Source of the DNA: Apostichopus japonicus | Taxonomy: Eukaryota > Echinodermata > Holothuroidea > Aspidochirotida > Stichopodidae | Direction of reading: 5' to 3' | Assembly: GCF_037975245.1 (NCBI RefSeq) | Contig: NC_092561.1 | Span: 13,079,001-13,143,000, forward strand | DNA: 64,000 nucleotides | Shown here: positions 22,620-35,200 of the stretch, piece after piece | Position numbering within the stretch: the stretch's first letter is position 1 | Layout of the letters: every line of letters begins with the position of its first letter | The notes under the pieces: model-generated | The model's database searches: none | What the model saw: only the letters and a program-made list of their open reading frames with translations | Told to the model about the DNA's origin: nothing | Position numbers and translations under genes: made by a program

Positions 22620-22790
22620 GCGCAGTTCCTAAACGCGGCGTCTAAACGCAGCGTAGAACACGGCACTAAACGCAACACCCAACGCAGCGTCCAACGCGGC
22701 GTCACACGCAGCGCATAACGCAACGTATAACGCGGCGCTAAACGCAACGCCCAACGCAACGTCCATCGCGGCGCCACACGCAGCGTCTAA
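22620..22790. repeat. CpG-rich ~11-bp minisatellite (AACGCRRCGYC)
   Basis: About 15 degenerate copies of AACGCAGCGTC / AACGCAACGCC / AACGCGGCGTC stand next to each other in otherwise AT-rich surroundings. Because neighbouring units are alike in every frame, the minus strand is open here (a WTLRWALRLAPRY-type 11-residue repeat), but there is no sign that it is a real gene. Confidence 0.85.
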
Positions 22791-25290
22791 ATATGTAAAC
22801 AGATTAAAAGCTATAGGGTTAACTAAACGGTGTTTGCAATACCGTTAACAGATGCAAATATACTAAGAACCAATCGATTGACTAAATGGCAGTAACGTAT
22901 CTTTCTGATATCTGACCTAGGCTATTCACTTATGTTCCTACTTACGGACTAACTGAAAAATATACAATCACGGCAGAATACTGATCTCTACTAAAGTGCA
23001 CACATTGTCACGTAGTTCAGAGCGCTACTGAATAACGTAAAATGATAACAATCGGTTAATAACGTTACTCCTAAATAATTGGGCGTAATCTATCCCTCAG
23101 TGAAATATCGCAGTTTGCTAACAATTTATACAACTCACAAATGTACTCAATAATATTCTGAGCGCTTACAATATCTAAGAACAGTTATACACGGTGCCGT
23201 GGTATTAGAAACCTACCAACTTGGATAATAGTAAATGATATGATAACGTACCGTACGTAGACGTCTTGCGAGATTTTGGCAAAGAGTCCCTCGCTGCACG
23301 TACCAACAGCTCCTTTTATACTAGCCTGAACAATGGCTTAAGTTTACGCGCGTGAGAAAGTTACTACTTCAAAGAGCACCGCCTTAGTGTTGCAGTCACC
23401 AGACTTCCGGAGACCGAGAGGCCAGGTGCACGATTACTTACGTCATAGTAAACAACTTAACGGGGATTTCCCGACATAGAATCATAACATTACGTAAACA
23501 GTTTATACAGCTTAAAGAATAGCCCTCAAAGCTTAAGTACTATGCAAGTTCGGTTACAGTACTATATATGGTCTATCATAACGCGTGTGTGTGTATACGC
23601 CTTAACCAATTGTGGAATTGTGCTATGAAACCAACTGTGGCTGGTCTCGAACTCGACCGTGTCGTCGGGGAACATGACGCATTTTGGGATGGGGGCGACC
23701 GCCCGCCCCCCCCCCCATTCAGCATATTTTTTTTTAATGATATCGCTATTAATTTCAAAATAGAAGGTGCTTGGAAGCAACTTACAAGGCCTGGGAAGTG
23801 TCATTTCCAGCGATCTGGGAGACATTTTCGGCCAAAATTTGCTTGTACGCTTCGCGCCAACAAATGGTCCTGGTAGTGCCATTTCCAGCGATCTGGGAGG
23901 CATTTTCGGCCAGAATTTTCTTGTACGCTTCGCGCCAATTCATGGTGGCGCTACGCTTGGATAATTTGCCTACAGGCTTCGCCCCTCCCTTGGCAAATTC
24001 CTCGCTACGCGCCTGTTCGAATTTGTAAAGCAAACAGCAGATATCACATCATATCAGTGAGCATGAAATTGGCGTTCCAGGATGAAAAGCCTCAAAACTG
24101 TCCGACTTGCCTGAATAAAATAACCAAGAATTTTCGCGCGCTACGCGCGCGTTCAACATGTTAATGTCAATATCATATAAGCAAGCATCGCTTATTACAT
24201 CGCATGCCATCGTGTGCCGTACGGTCCGTTAAAATTGCGCAGTATACCGCGGGATGCTAACGTAAACAACGAAATGTCTAATGTAGATGTATAAAAAGCA
24301 TGGAGGTCCAATTATGTCAAAACTCTCTTTTACATTAGTAATGGCGAATTAGGGGCTGCACCCCCCGCCGCGCCTCCTAAGCCTATGTGTGTAGTGTTCG
24401 GTTTCGGAAATATCTGCTATTTTTTCATTTCCTTCAACCAAGTTTTATAATAGCCATTATAAGAGGTTTTAATATTTCTACACCAATAAATTAACTGTGT
24501 CTGAATTTTCGAAAATTTATGAACAAATAATGGGCGTAAAACCTTGAAAAGTGGGGCTGACGGGTATTGTGGGCCGCGACGTAGAATCACCAACAAAAGC
24601 AATGACCCACAGGAGATGCGATCAGGTCGAGCATGATGTGTGCCGGGTTGACAATCTTCAAAAAGGTTATGGATGAAAAAAAAAAACTATTAGGAAATAC
24701 TTGGTTCTCAGGCAAAAAGTGTACATCTGCTTGGTCATTTCAAGCCCGAGAAGTGCCGTTTCCGGTGATCTGGGTGGTATCAAAACAAGAAATTTTCTTG
24801 TACGCTGCGCGCCAACTGATGGTGGCGCTCCGCTTAGATAGTAATTCGCGCCCCCCGGGTTAGAAAATCCTGGATACGCGCCTGTACTTAGCAGAATTAG
24901 TCCATCGTTACATTCCACCAAGATCGCTGAGGTCCCAAAATAAATATTAGCTTGCGGAGCCATCATTTCATTCAACTAACTTTAGTTTAGTTTAGTAGAA
25001 AAAAGGGATCAGGAGGGACACTTAAGTCCCCATCAAGGACCCTCTAAAGAGAGGGAGAAACTTTGGCGGGCGAGCTTCTCCGTGATGGCCCCACGACTGT
25101 GGAACAATCTCATAGCCAACCAAGAGGCACATATTTCTCCATCCAGTAAGACGGATCTCAAAAAACAGTTAAAAACTATCCTTTGTGAGAAATATCACAG
25201 ATAGACCCTTCATGGGAGCGCATTTGAACATTGCCTTGTGCTCTGGATACCTGCGCTATATAAATAACAGTTATTATTATTATTATTTAT

Positions 25291-25985
25291 TTCGATCACT
25301 GCGATCGTCTGTGTGAGGTATTAGTGAACATCTAAGTTTGTTTGGTGGCGTGTAATTAAAGGTATAACGGGCAGGAAGATAGATATTGCAACATTTCTAA
25401 AGCTGTTGTGGATAAAACGTCGTATCTTAAAATTTCAAGTACTTTTTAAATCTGGGATATTTTGTCTGACGAAACATTGGGATCGGGGACTGTCCCCGAA
25501 ATCGGTGACGTCTGGTCACCTTATTTTAATGCCCATGCGCAGCTGGCTAGGTTCTTGAGCAGGTAGCAAATTTTGTTCCAATCTGCCTTGTCTGACTTGG
25601 TTAAAGAAATACACGATCACAGAACAATGTAGAGAGCTAAATGGTCGAATTTAGAATGTTAAAGAACATTTGTTACGTCAATTCCATCCTTTTCAATTTC
25701 TATGGTCAATTCACACTCTTTTTTTTTTTCGAGGGCAATCAAACATAATTGATGGCGCTATGCTTCAATGTTGAACGTCTAGGCAAACATGCATACGGCT
25801 CAGCATACCGGTACGCTAGCCTTTATACACTTGTGTTAGTGAATTTCAACAGCCTGTTGTACACTTTGACAACTTTGCCACTGACTACTTGCGTGATTAC
25901 TTTCGTCAGTACGTGCCTAGCCTAAGCACTAAACTAAGGTAGAAAAGGACGAACAAGCTGCACGGTTGAATAATGATTCAAAGAT
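25291..25985 (+). promoter_or_regulatory. Upstream region / presumed promoter and 5' UTR of MON1
   Basis: No coding sequence is recognised between the retrotransposon tail and the MON1 start codon. No TATA box is evident close to the start, as is common for housekeeping genes. The transcription start and any 5' UTR intron cannot be located from sequence alone. Confidence 0.4.
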
Positions 25986-28900
25986 ATGGCAACGTCTGTT
26001 CCAAGTCACCAGAATCCGGATGTACAAGCGTATTCTCCTGGAGAAAGGTAATTACTCAGTCAATTGTATACTGCGGTAACCCTAGTTAGACCTATGATTA
26101 ATTTCCGGTGGACAGTGGCACCTAGTACTAGGCTAGGCTACGGTATATCACTACTCTACCACTACTACTAGCTAGTACTAGGAAACCCTAACTTAGTTGT
26201 AGCAAAACTTAGGCCTAGGCTGTTTTTGTGCAGATCAGACACGAGACTTGCCTTACCTTAAGATAGGCTACAGTAGCGCTCCCTATGCCTGGAAACTGGA
26301 AGGTGTATACTGTGTAGGCTCTAGGCTAGGCATGCCTAGGGCCTAAGCCTACTGTAGGCCTATAGTACTTTCAGTCAAACAATCATCACAAATAGGCCTT
26401 ACTTAGGCTACATAGCCCACTGCATGCCTTGTAAGGTCTGGCAACAATAAAAGAAAGAAAACATGGTGCTGATAAGGCTAAGCTATATAACGAGATATAC
26501 ATATAGCTCCAGGAGCTCTCAATGTACGGTATGCAAGGGCTAACATCTACACAGCACAGGCTGTAGGCTATAGTAAAGGAAAAGGCTAGAAGCTAACAAA
26601 GTAACTGCATAATATACTATAGTAGGCTATGTTATTGGAAATATTTAGAGACCAGATTAAGTACTACAATAAAATCCAAGTGGGTCTCCTTTATTTCTCA
26701 GCCAGTGGGAATGTAATGTAAGACTAAGAGCATAGCCAATTGTTTTGACTGATTAGTAATAGTAGCTTTGGTCGTTATTAGTCTTTAGTATATATCTGGC
26801 AACCCAAACTTAAGTTGTCCTTGGCAAAACTGTATTGAAATCCATGTAAGCGAAAGTTTACATATTTACAGTGCCCCCTTTTGGGTATAGCCCTGCTGCA
26901 AATTGCTTTACAGAATTACTTTATTTTAATGATTTCATATTGAATTTTTATGATAATACATCATATCCATTGCAGATCTTTCTTGAGGCAATGTTAGTAC
27001 AAAGCTGGGTCATGCCTACGTCATATACTGTACCGTAATATATATGATGATGGTGACTGAGTCAATGAAGGCCAGCACTTGGGAAATTTTAAGAAAACTT
27101 TGGTAGAAAGGCCACACAACAGGTGCAAATGCAGTTCAGGCCATGAAAGCCCTTGGACTCTCCCTGCAGAAACCGAAGAATATAGCCAAATTATCATACA
27201 CTTGTTCCGTCTACAGCAATTGATATTTAAATCTATTACCATCTATGAAATTTTGATCACTATTGAATTAAGTAAGAAGTTCCATGATTTCTCATGTGCA
27301 GCAACAATCCTGGGCTAGTGACCACAGATTCTTTTAAAGATCTCGAAGAAGACTACAGTTATGAGGCTGATGATGTACGACCAAGACATCCCAGCGGTGT
27401 AATTGCAGAGATTGTTGAAAGCACACATACAACCACTTCAGACAGTAAAGAAAGTAATCTGGAGAAAAGTAACTCTAGTGGAAATAAAGAGGTACCGTTG
27501 TCCATCATTAGTGTTCTTGTAAATTTAAAGAAACACTTTTATTTATCTCGTACATGACCCCACACCCCCCATCTCCACCTCCCCCAAAGCATGGGATTTA
27601 CAACTGAGAGAAAACATCAGTAAACTGCAGCCCTTAAAATATTTTAGTGATTCTGTGAACGTAATCGATTTATCACAGACTTGTCAATGTAATCTTGGCG
27701 CCTTGCATACTGTATGTACTTTAACACAAAGTACATCATTTATTTCAGGTCATTTATTTTAGGTCTCAGTGCTACTTGTTCTGTATCTTGTTTACATAAC
27801 ACACGGAATGCCTCACAAGTTTTGAGTTAGAATGGTTGTAAGTAGGTTGATTAGACCTTGTCTACCTGTGCTTAGAGGCAGAAGGTGTCATTATCCTAGT
27901 GAAGATATTTGCAAGCTCATTCACAGCTCTGTCGGTTTGTCCATTGAAGTAGTCATTAATGACATTCATACTGTACATAAAGTTGCACTTGTTTTGGTGA
28001 TGTGTTAAAAACCTGGTCTGAAATGTTTAGAGGCCTACAGAATGGTTTTTAATTTATGATCAGAATCAGTGCAATGAAAGAGGAAATATCGTAATCCAAA
28101 TACAGTACTCGTTACAATCTCTGATTATTCACTACGATTGTTTGGTGTTCATCTTGTTTCCTTCCAGGATGTAAGCACTGATGTGAACCATGTTGAGGAT
28201 GGCAAGGAACATTTATCAAATGATGCAGATGTGTTTACCGAGGGACAAGAGGCAGAAGAGCAAAGGGTACGAAGTGGAAGCGTCCTGCAGAAGGTGGAGA
28301 CAACCACTGACGTTAGGATAGAAGAAGGTAGTGTTGTGTGACCAGTGGTTTAAACATCAACCAGGGTATACTTAGAATTAGTTTTGTGTTTCAGTTTAAT
28401 AAACTTGTTAATAAAATTGGTAAGTTTGCAATTCAAAATCCAGTGGGGAGTGATGCAAATGGTGACAAAGTCTGAAATGGTGAGCGGCTGCAGAAATAGA
28501 GTTATTATATCTCGGAAAACTAAAGGGATATTGAATAGATTGAGGTACTTAGTGGGAGTTATGTGAGCTCTTTGTATGTATTTTAGATCCTCCTGCAAGC
28601 AGGAACTCGCGAAGAAGCCATCATTGGCTTATCAAAGCCGCAAGCTGACCAAAGTCAGTCTCTTAGATTCATATATTAACGGCCATGATTATAAATTGTC
28701 AACAACTCTGTAACAGAATGACATACATTAATCTTGGAGTGACTTGAACTCGGGATCTTGATTGAAAGGCACAGACATTAACCACTGAGCTAACATGATC
28801 GATACAAGCTATATTTTCACTTGTGGGAATCCCTGCTGGGTTGTCCAGGAAGAAGCTTCCAAATAGGGAAGAATTAATAACTATAGGATAATTTAATATG

Positions 28901-31900
28901 GAATTGAAGTAGGATTTATACTCCCACTATCTAAGGAAACAGCAGTTCACACACTTCTGGAAGATATCAGATATCTTGTATAAATTTATCAATAATAAAA
29001 GAATATTGATGCATTTGATGTATCTCAAAGGGTTTTTTTTGTTTGGAAAACAATTAACCTGACTAAACTGAATTCTTTCATTTTCATTTGCATTTGCATT
29101 TGTTTTGTTTTTCTTTCATTGTTATACAGATGTCCACAGTATGAAATGGAAGAAACACAAGAAACACATCTTTATTCTCAGTGAAGCAGGCAAACCTATA
29201 TACTCCAGGTAAGCAAACTAACAGCAATGTTACACTCCAGGTAAGCATAATAACAGCAGTGTTGCACTCCTGGTACTGTAAGCATAATAACAGCAGTGTT
29301 TAACTCCAGGTAAGCAAACTAACAGCAATGTTACACTCCAGGTAAGCATAATAACAGCAGTGTTGCACTCCTGGTACTGTAAGCATAATAACAGCAGTGT
29401 TGCACTCCTGGTACTGTAAGCATAATAACAGCAGTGTTTAGCTCCAGGTAAGCATGCTAACAGTAGTGTTACACTCCAGGTAAGCATACTTACAACAGTG
29501 TTACACTACGGGTAAGCATACTAACAGTAGTGTTATACTCCAGGTAAGCATACTTACAACAGTGTTACAGTACGGGTAAGCATACTAACAGTAGTGTTAT
29601 ACTCCAGGTAAGCATACTAACAACAGTGTTACACTCCGGGTAAGCATACTAACAGTAGTGTTATACTCCAGGTAAGCATACTTACAGTAGTGTTACACTC
29701 CGGGTAAGCATACTAACAGTAGTGTTATACTCCAGGTAAGCATACTTACAGTAGTGTAACACTCCAGGTAAGCATACTAATAGTAGTGTCACACTGAAGG
29801 TAAGCATAATAACAGCAGTGTTACACTGAAGGGTTGCTTCAGTCTCTATCCTCAGTTAGGCATACATAACTGTGTACCCAGGTACCCATACTATACAACT
29901 ATTCATCCAGAAATGATTATACAAAAAATATTTAAAACTATATTCGCTGTGGTATACTACCATTTGAGCTATTTTCCATTGATCCATGTCCCAAAATTAT
30001 GTCATGCCACCAAACAGAATCAGAGTTTTATATGTCAGGTTTGAAGACTTGCTGTGGTTAAAACAAACCACAGTCTACAGCATATATGTTTTAGTGAGGC
30101 AGGCTGTTAGATTGGTTTTGCTTACTGGGAGCTGTTACTTACAATGGTTCAGTTGTTTTGTTGTTGTTAATGCAGATAATATGATGTTTTTCTGTGCATA
30201 CATATATATGGCAATGAAGATAAACTAGTGACACTAATGGGTGTAATCCAGGCAGGCAGGCTGTTAGTTTGGCTTTGCTTACTGGGAGCTGTTACTTACA
30301 ATGGTTCAGTTGTTTTGTTGTTGTTAATGCAGATAATATGATGTTTTTCTGTGCATACATATATATGGCAATGAAGATAAACTAGTGACACTAATGGGTG
30401 TAATCCAGGCAGGCAGGCTGTTAGATTAGCTTAACTAACTGGAGCTGTTACTTACAATTGTTCAGTTGTATTGTTGTTAATGCAGCTAATATGATGTTTT
30501 TCTGTGCATACATAGATATGGCAATGAAGGTAAACTAGTGACACTAATGGGTGTAATCCAGGCAGGCAGGCTGTTAGATTGGCTTTACTAACTGGGGCTG
30601 TTTCTTACAATTGTTCAGCTGTTTTGTTGTTAATGCAGCTAATATGATGTTTTTCTGTGCATACATAGATATGGCAATGAAGGTAAACTAGTGACACTAA
30701 TGGGTGTAATCCAGGCAGGCAGGCTGTTAGATTAGCTTTATGAACTGTGAACTGTTTCTTACAATTGTTCAGTTGTTTTGTTGTTGTTAATGCAGCTAAT
30801 ATTATGTTTTTCTGTGCATACATAGATATGGCAATGAAGGTAAACTAGTGACACTAATGGGTGTAATCCAGGCAGGCAGGCTGTTAGATTAGCCTTACTA
30901 ACTGTGAGCTGTTACTTACAATTGTTCAGTTTTTTTGTTGTTAATGCAGCTAATAATATGATGTTTTCTGTGCATACATAGATATGGCAATGAAGATAAA
31001 CTAGTGACACTAATGGGTGTAATCCAGGCAGGCAGGCTGTTAGATTAGCCTTACTAACTGTGAGCTGTTACTTACAATTGTTCAGTTGTTTTGTTGTTGT
31101 TAATGCAGCTAATAATATGATGTTTTCTGTGCATACATAGATATGGCAATGAAGATAAACTAGTGACACTAATGGGTGTAATCCAGGCCTTAATTTCTTT
31201 CGTGCTAGATGATAAAGATTGCCTTCGGTGAGTTATATTATTTTGTTGCTTCTTTCAGGGATTATTAATTTTTGGGGGCGATTGTCACTTTGTTTGTACT
31301 TTTGATCCACACCAAACGGAATTTTATTACATAAATCAGCAAATGTAAGATGTATAAGCAATATTTGTATTACACAATGGTCACTTAGTTTTTTATGATA
31401 CAGACTTTTGGTTGGCATATTTACAGTTAGTTTGTGTCTGAAATACACTACAGTGCTCCAAGGTTTGATATCCTTAAAGGCTGCATTACAGTTGCTTTAA
31501 TTGTGCCTTATTACGAATATGATATTGCCAACAAAAACTTCATGTTAATTAGTCCGTTCATATCTATTAACGATTTGAACATTTTGAAATGGATATTGTC
31601 TAGCCATCACTTTGTCCTGACTCACCCAGAGGAGGATTGGCCAAACTGTCTAGAGGCTCGCTGGTCGGAGATGCCAATGTCCTCTCTGTTTGAAGGATGC
31701 TAGTTTCATCGAGAGGCCAAATGTGATGTCCTCATTTTGAAGCTGCAATTTTAATATCTGGAACTTTAGTGAATAAAAAGTGCATGGGCTCTGAGACAAA
31801 AATTCTTGAAGATCTAAAGGGAATTAAATGATTTAAAGTCTGAACTTTGATGAGTAGCATTGAACACAAGTATTTTTTATTTGTTTCTAGGTCAGTGGTA

Positions 31901-32145
31901 GCTGGTGGTCATCTCATTGTATTCCTTCTACGGCCGCCACTAATTCTTGTGGCAGCCGCCTCTACAGGTGAATCACAACAGCAGGTCAGTGTAGATCCAG
32001 TATTGATAAGGCAAAGAATGTTTGTTTTGATTACTCACAGAATTCAAAGAGCTAGGAGTTAATGCAATGGTTATAATGATGATGATGCTGATGCTGATGA
32101 TGCTGATTATGATGATGATGATGATGATGATGATGCTGATGATGC

Positions 32146-32239
<94 letters not shown>

Positions 32240-35200
32240 GGTGGTGGTGGTGGTGGTGGTGTTCGTGGTGGTGATGGTGATGAAGATGGTGTGTAGTGTG
32301 TATGTTATGATCAGTCAGCATGCGTAGCTTGCATGATTTTGCAAACATGAACATAGTGTGTAAAAGCTCTTAAGTTAAATAATTCTTAGCTGTTTTGGCT
32401 ATTGAGGGGGTCATTTGGGGTCAATGGATGGCAAATTTTGAAAATCGGTTAAACAAGCTAAATTTAGCAGGGATGAATCTCATACTTGGCAGGTACTGTA
32501 GATGTATCTTCTAGAATTTGAGCCATCTAGTTCTTCTAGTGGAGGTTAACAGACATATGAGGTCAGCAATGATATAAATTTTGCAAACTGATGTTGTACA
32601 GTACATTGAATAAGTCCAGCTTTGTTAGATCTCATACCTAGAAAATATGGGCCTCTCTATGAGTTCTTCCATGTTGGTGTTTGTCGTGAAGGTCAAAGGT
32701 CATTTCAGGTCAGAGAAAAGCAGAGAGATTTTTTTGCTAGAATGGTTCACAGGACTTGTATTGCTGAGAGTACTAGTTCAAACCCTATTCTAGTCCACCA
32801 TTACTTTACTCAATATTTTATAATTTCCCAGTTCACTACTTGTACATCATGGAAGCTGCAGTTCAGCTTTGCATTGTGGTTCCCTCAAATACTGTAGCTT
32901 GTCTATTCGATCTGACTAAAGGCTTTGACCTTTGTACCTGCACAGAATAGTTTGGTCAACTGTTGAATATTCTAAGCACTGGATGAGAGTGATAGAATAT
33001 TATATGGAAATTATCAGGTAGAATGAAAGAAGTAAAAGTTAAGTTGTGAAGTAGTTTTATATTAGACAAGACGTTGATCTTTGTAGGCTTCCTCGCACCA
33101 CAAAGCATCTGTTGTTACAATAATCCAGCACACAACCACTATATTTTATGCTGGGATACTTATAGCACCAGACATGTGATCAGTGTAAACACCATCAGTA
33201 GCATTAAGTAATAACTATTCTATAAATAGCATATTAGTGGATGTAAGCTTGTTTTCACTCTTTCTTGTTGCAGCTTTTATTACAATTACGGTATATGCAC
33301 AACCAGATTCTGAGTGTCCTAACACACACGCAACTCACAAAGATCTTTGAACAGAGGAGGAATTACGACCTACGGAGGTTACTCTCAGGTGAATATCCAC
33401 AGAAGACATTTAATGAAATGCTTCTGGTAGTATTTTATGATCAAATCCAATATTCCTGTCAGTTCCAAAAAAGTTGTTTGGAAAGTCAAAATTGTTGTTT
33501 AAATGTTTTCTTGCCACTAGACTTTCTTTATCACTCACTACCTGAGTACCATATCAGACTACTGATGTAAAGTTAGTTCAGCAATCATATGACTGCCACT
33601 AGTCTTGCCACTAGTCTTGCCACTAGCCATTGTCTTTATCACTTCAGGTTCAGTTTCAGGCTCAGCCTGACTTTCATTACCCCTCACTTAGCTGAGTACC
33701 ATCTCAGACTACTGATGTTAAGTTAGTTCAGCAATCATATGACTGCCACCTTCTTGCCACTAGTCTTGCCACTAGTCTTGCCACTTGCCACTGTCTTTAT
33801 CACTTCAGTTTCAGTTTCTTTTATTCCAGTATAAATATCATAAAATACCATTTTTAAAAAGCGGAGTATAAAAAGTTGTTACATAAATTACAACAAATAT
33901 AAATGCAGTGAAAGGCAATAAAAAAAAAAAAGAGAAGGAAAAGAAAAAAAGGAAGGCTTTTTATTGTTAGTAACACAATCATCAGTTTTCAAAATGTTAG
34001 TCAACTGGGAATAATAAGAAAATATAAATAAAGATCCATTATATCAAATCAAATCATTTAAAATACCATTTTGAATAAATATTGATGCTCTGTATACAAA
34101 CGACTTTTTGAAAATTTGAACCCTATATTTAGGTTTTATTGCACAATTTTGTAAATTATAGGTTAGTTTGTTGACAAAGAGATTTCAGTTCTTTATTAAG
34201 AGGGTGTTAACTGTCCCTATGAATACTCCTGGTGAGTCTGATAAATTCACTTTTAGCTGCACTGTTAACATTATCTGTAATACAATCCAACTTAAAAATC
34301 TTAGCATGTAATACTTTATGAAAGCTCTCAATCTTTGTTTATCACGAGTTATAAGAAATGGTACCAAACAGGGACAGCGTATTACTTTAAAGGGGCAGAA
34401 TCCATGTATCAAATATTTACATATTTATTATTATTAAATATTTTTATATTTACATTTAATAATTAGTTCTGTCAGGACACATTTTGTACAACACAAATTA
34501 ACGAAAATGGACTTTTTATATCTCATTTATTAATAAACTTGGCAATTCCCCTTGGAGGTGATGTGTATTCATTTCAAGCCAAACTTGAACACACAAAACT
34601 GGTCATTGATTTGAACAATTCCAGGCCCAGAGTTACAATTTTCAGTTAAATTGGATTTCATTTTCATGTTAGTCATTTGCCAATTTCTCTTCAGGCACTG
34701 AAAAATTTCTAAATAGTCTAGCAGATTTAATGGATACAGACCCTTGCTTTTTGCTGTCAGCAGTCCGAGGGCTCCCTCTGGATGTTTCAGTTAGAGATGT
34801 CATAGGTCAAAGCATGCAGAGTGCAAAGATCAAGGTAGGTGAAGGGAGAACAGAGATATTTTTGCACAATACAGGCATGAGCTTTTTCCGCGAATTCGCG
34901 GAATATCCGTGAGTTCTTTTCTACCTCGGGGACAAAAACTATTATACTATACCGCAATTCTTGCAAAGTTACGTGATTTTTTTACCCCAGGCTCATCCTT
35001 GATAATAACAGGAGTTATGATGTCATTTATTGTACTTAGTTTATTGCTGCAGTATGCAACAGGTTTTAATATAACTTGATACATTTGAGAAAACAGCTTT
35101 CAATGTGTACCTCCTTCCATTTCATTGATAGTGTTTCTACTAGCAAACAAGAGCTATGACTCTGTCCTCATGTGTTTCTTCCAACCCCCCTCCCCCCTCT

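Larger units (their letters stand above)
21560..24884. mobile_element. 3.3 kb TIR element, hAT-like ends, 5-6 bp TSD (G)TACTT
   Basis: The left end CAGGCGCGTATCCAGG (21560-21575) is repeated exactly in inverted form at the right end (24869-24884). The flanks share TACTT (21555-21559 and 24885-24889), or GTACTT if the last G is shared. Both ends continue into GC-rich GCGCGCCCCCGGGT sequence. No transposase was recognised. The body holds a (GGA)n tract, a Harbinger-like MITE, an 11-bp satellite, and two ~80-bp tandem copies (about 23800-23950) of CAGCGATCTGGGAG...TTGTACGCTTCGCGCCAA. That last motif recurs near 24755-24835 and, inverted, near 18450-18540, which links it to the hAT family at 17114. 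Confidence 0.85.
21360..25290 (+). pseudogene. L2/CR1-like non-LTR retrotransposon 3' end, split by a 3.3 kb insertion
   Basis: The left half 21360-21559 encodes NAARLVAKTPKRAHKTPVLR then ELHWLPVRARIDFEILYL and LNGEAPLY. The right half from 24885 continues LAELVHRYIPPRSLRS, decays, then reads VMAPRLWNNLIANQEAHIS to a stop near 25200. HWLPV-RI-FKI and APRLWN-LP are landmark motifs of CR1/L2-type C-termini. The 3' end finishes in GCGCTATATAAATAACAGTT followed by (ATT)n at 25253-25290, the usual tail of this group. The frame is continuous across the inserted element once the short target duplication is counted once. Confidence 0.85.

Noticed and set aside
22355-22777. 140-aa minus-strand ORF with an 11-residue repeat
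   Set aside because: Produced by the 11-bp CpG-rich minisatellite and the adjacent MITE, with no independent gene evidence.
23260-23330. Minus-strand TATAAAAGG promoter-like sequence near 23310
   Set aside because: No coding sequence or LTR structure follows on the minus strand; it is inside a nested transposon, so a chance match cannot be excluded.
28728-28805. Functional tRNA gene on the minus strand
   Set aside because: D-arm and T-arm signals are present, but no acceptor stem pairing was found; a SINE head is the better reading.
29201-31187. CRISPR-like regularly spaced repeats
   Set aside because: Units are contiguous tandem copies without unique spacers and derive from the host gene's splice junctions.
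32052-32354. Poly-His / poly-Met-Val ORFs
   Set aside because: Translations of a trinucleotide microsatellite in MON1 intron 6.
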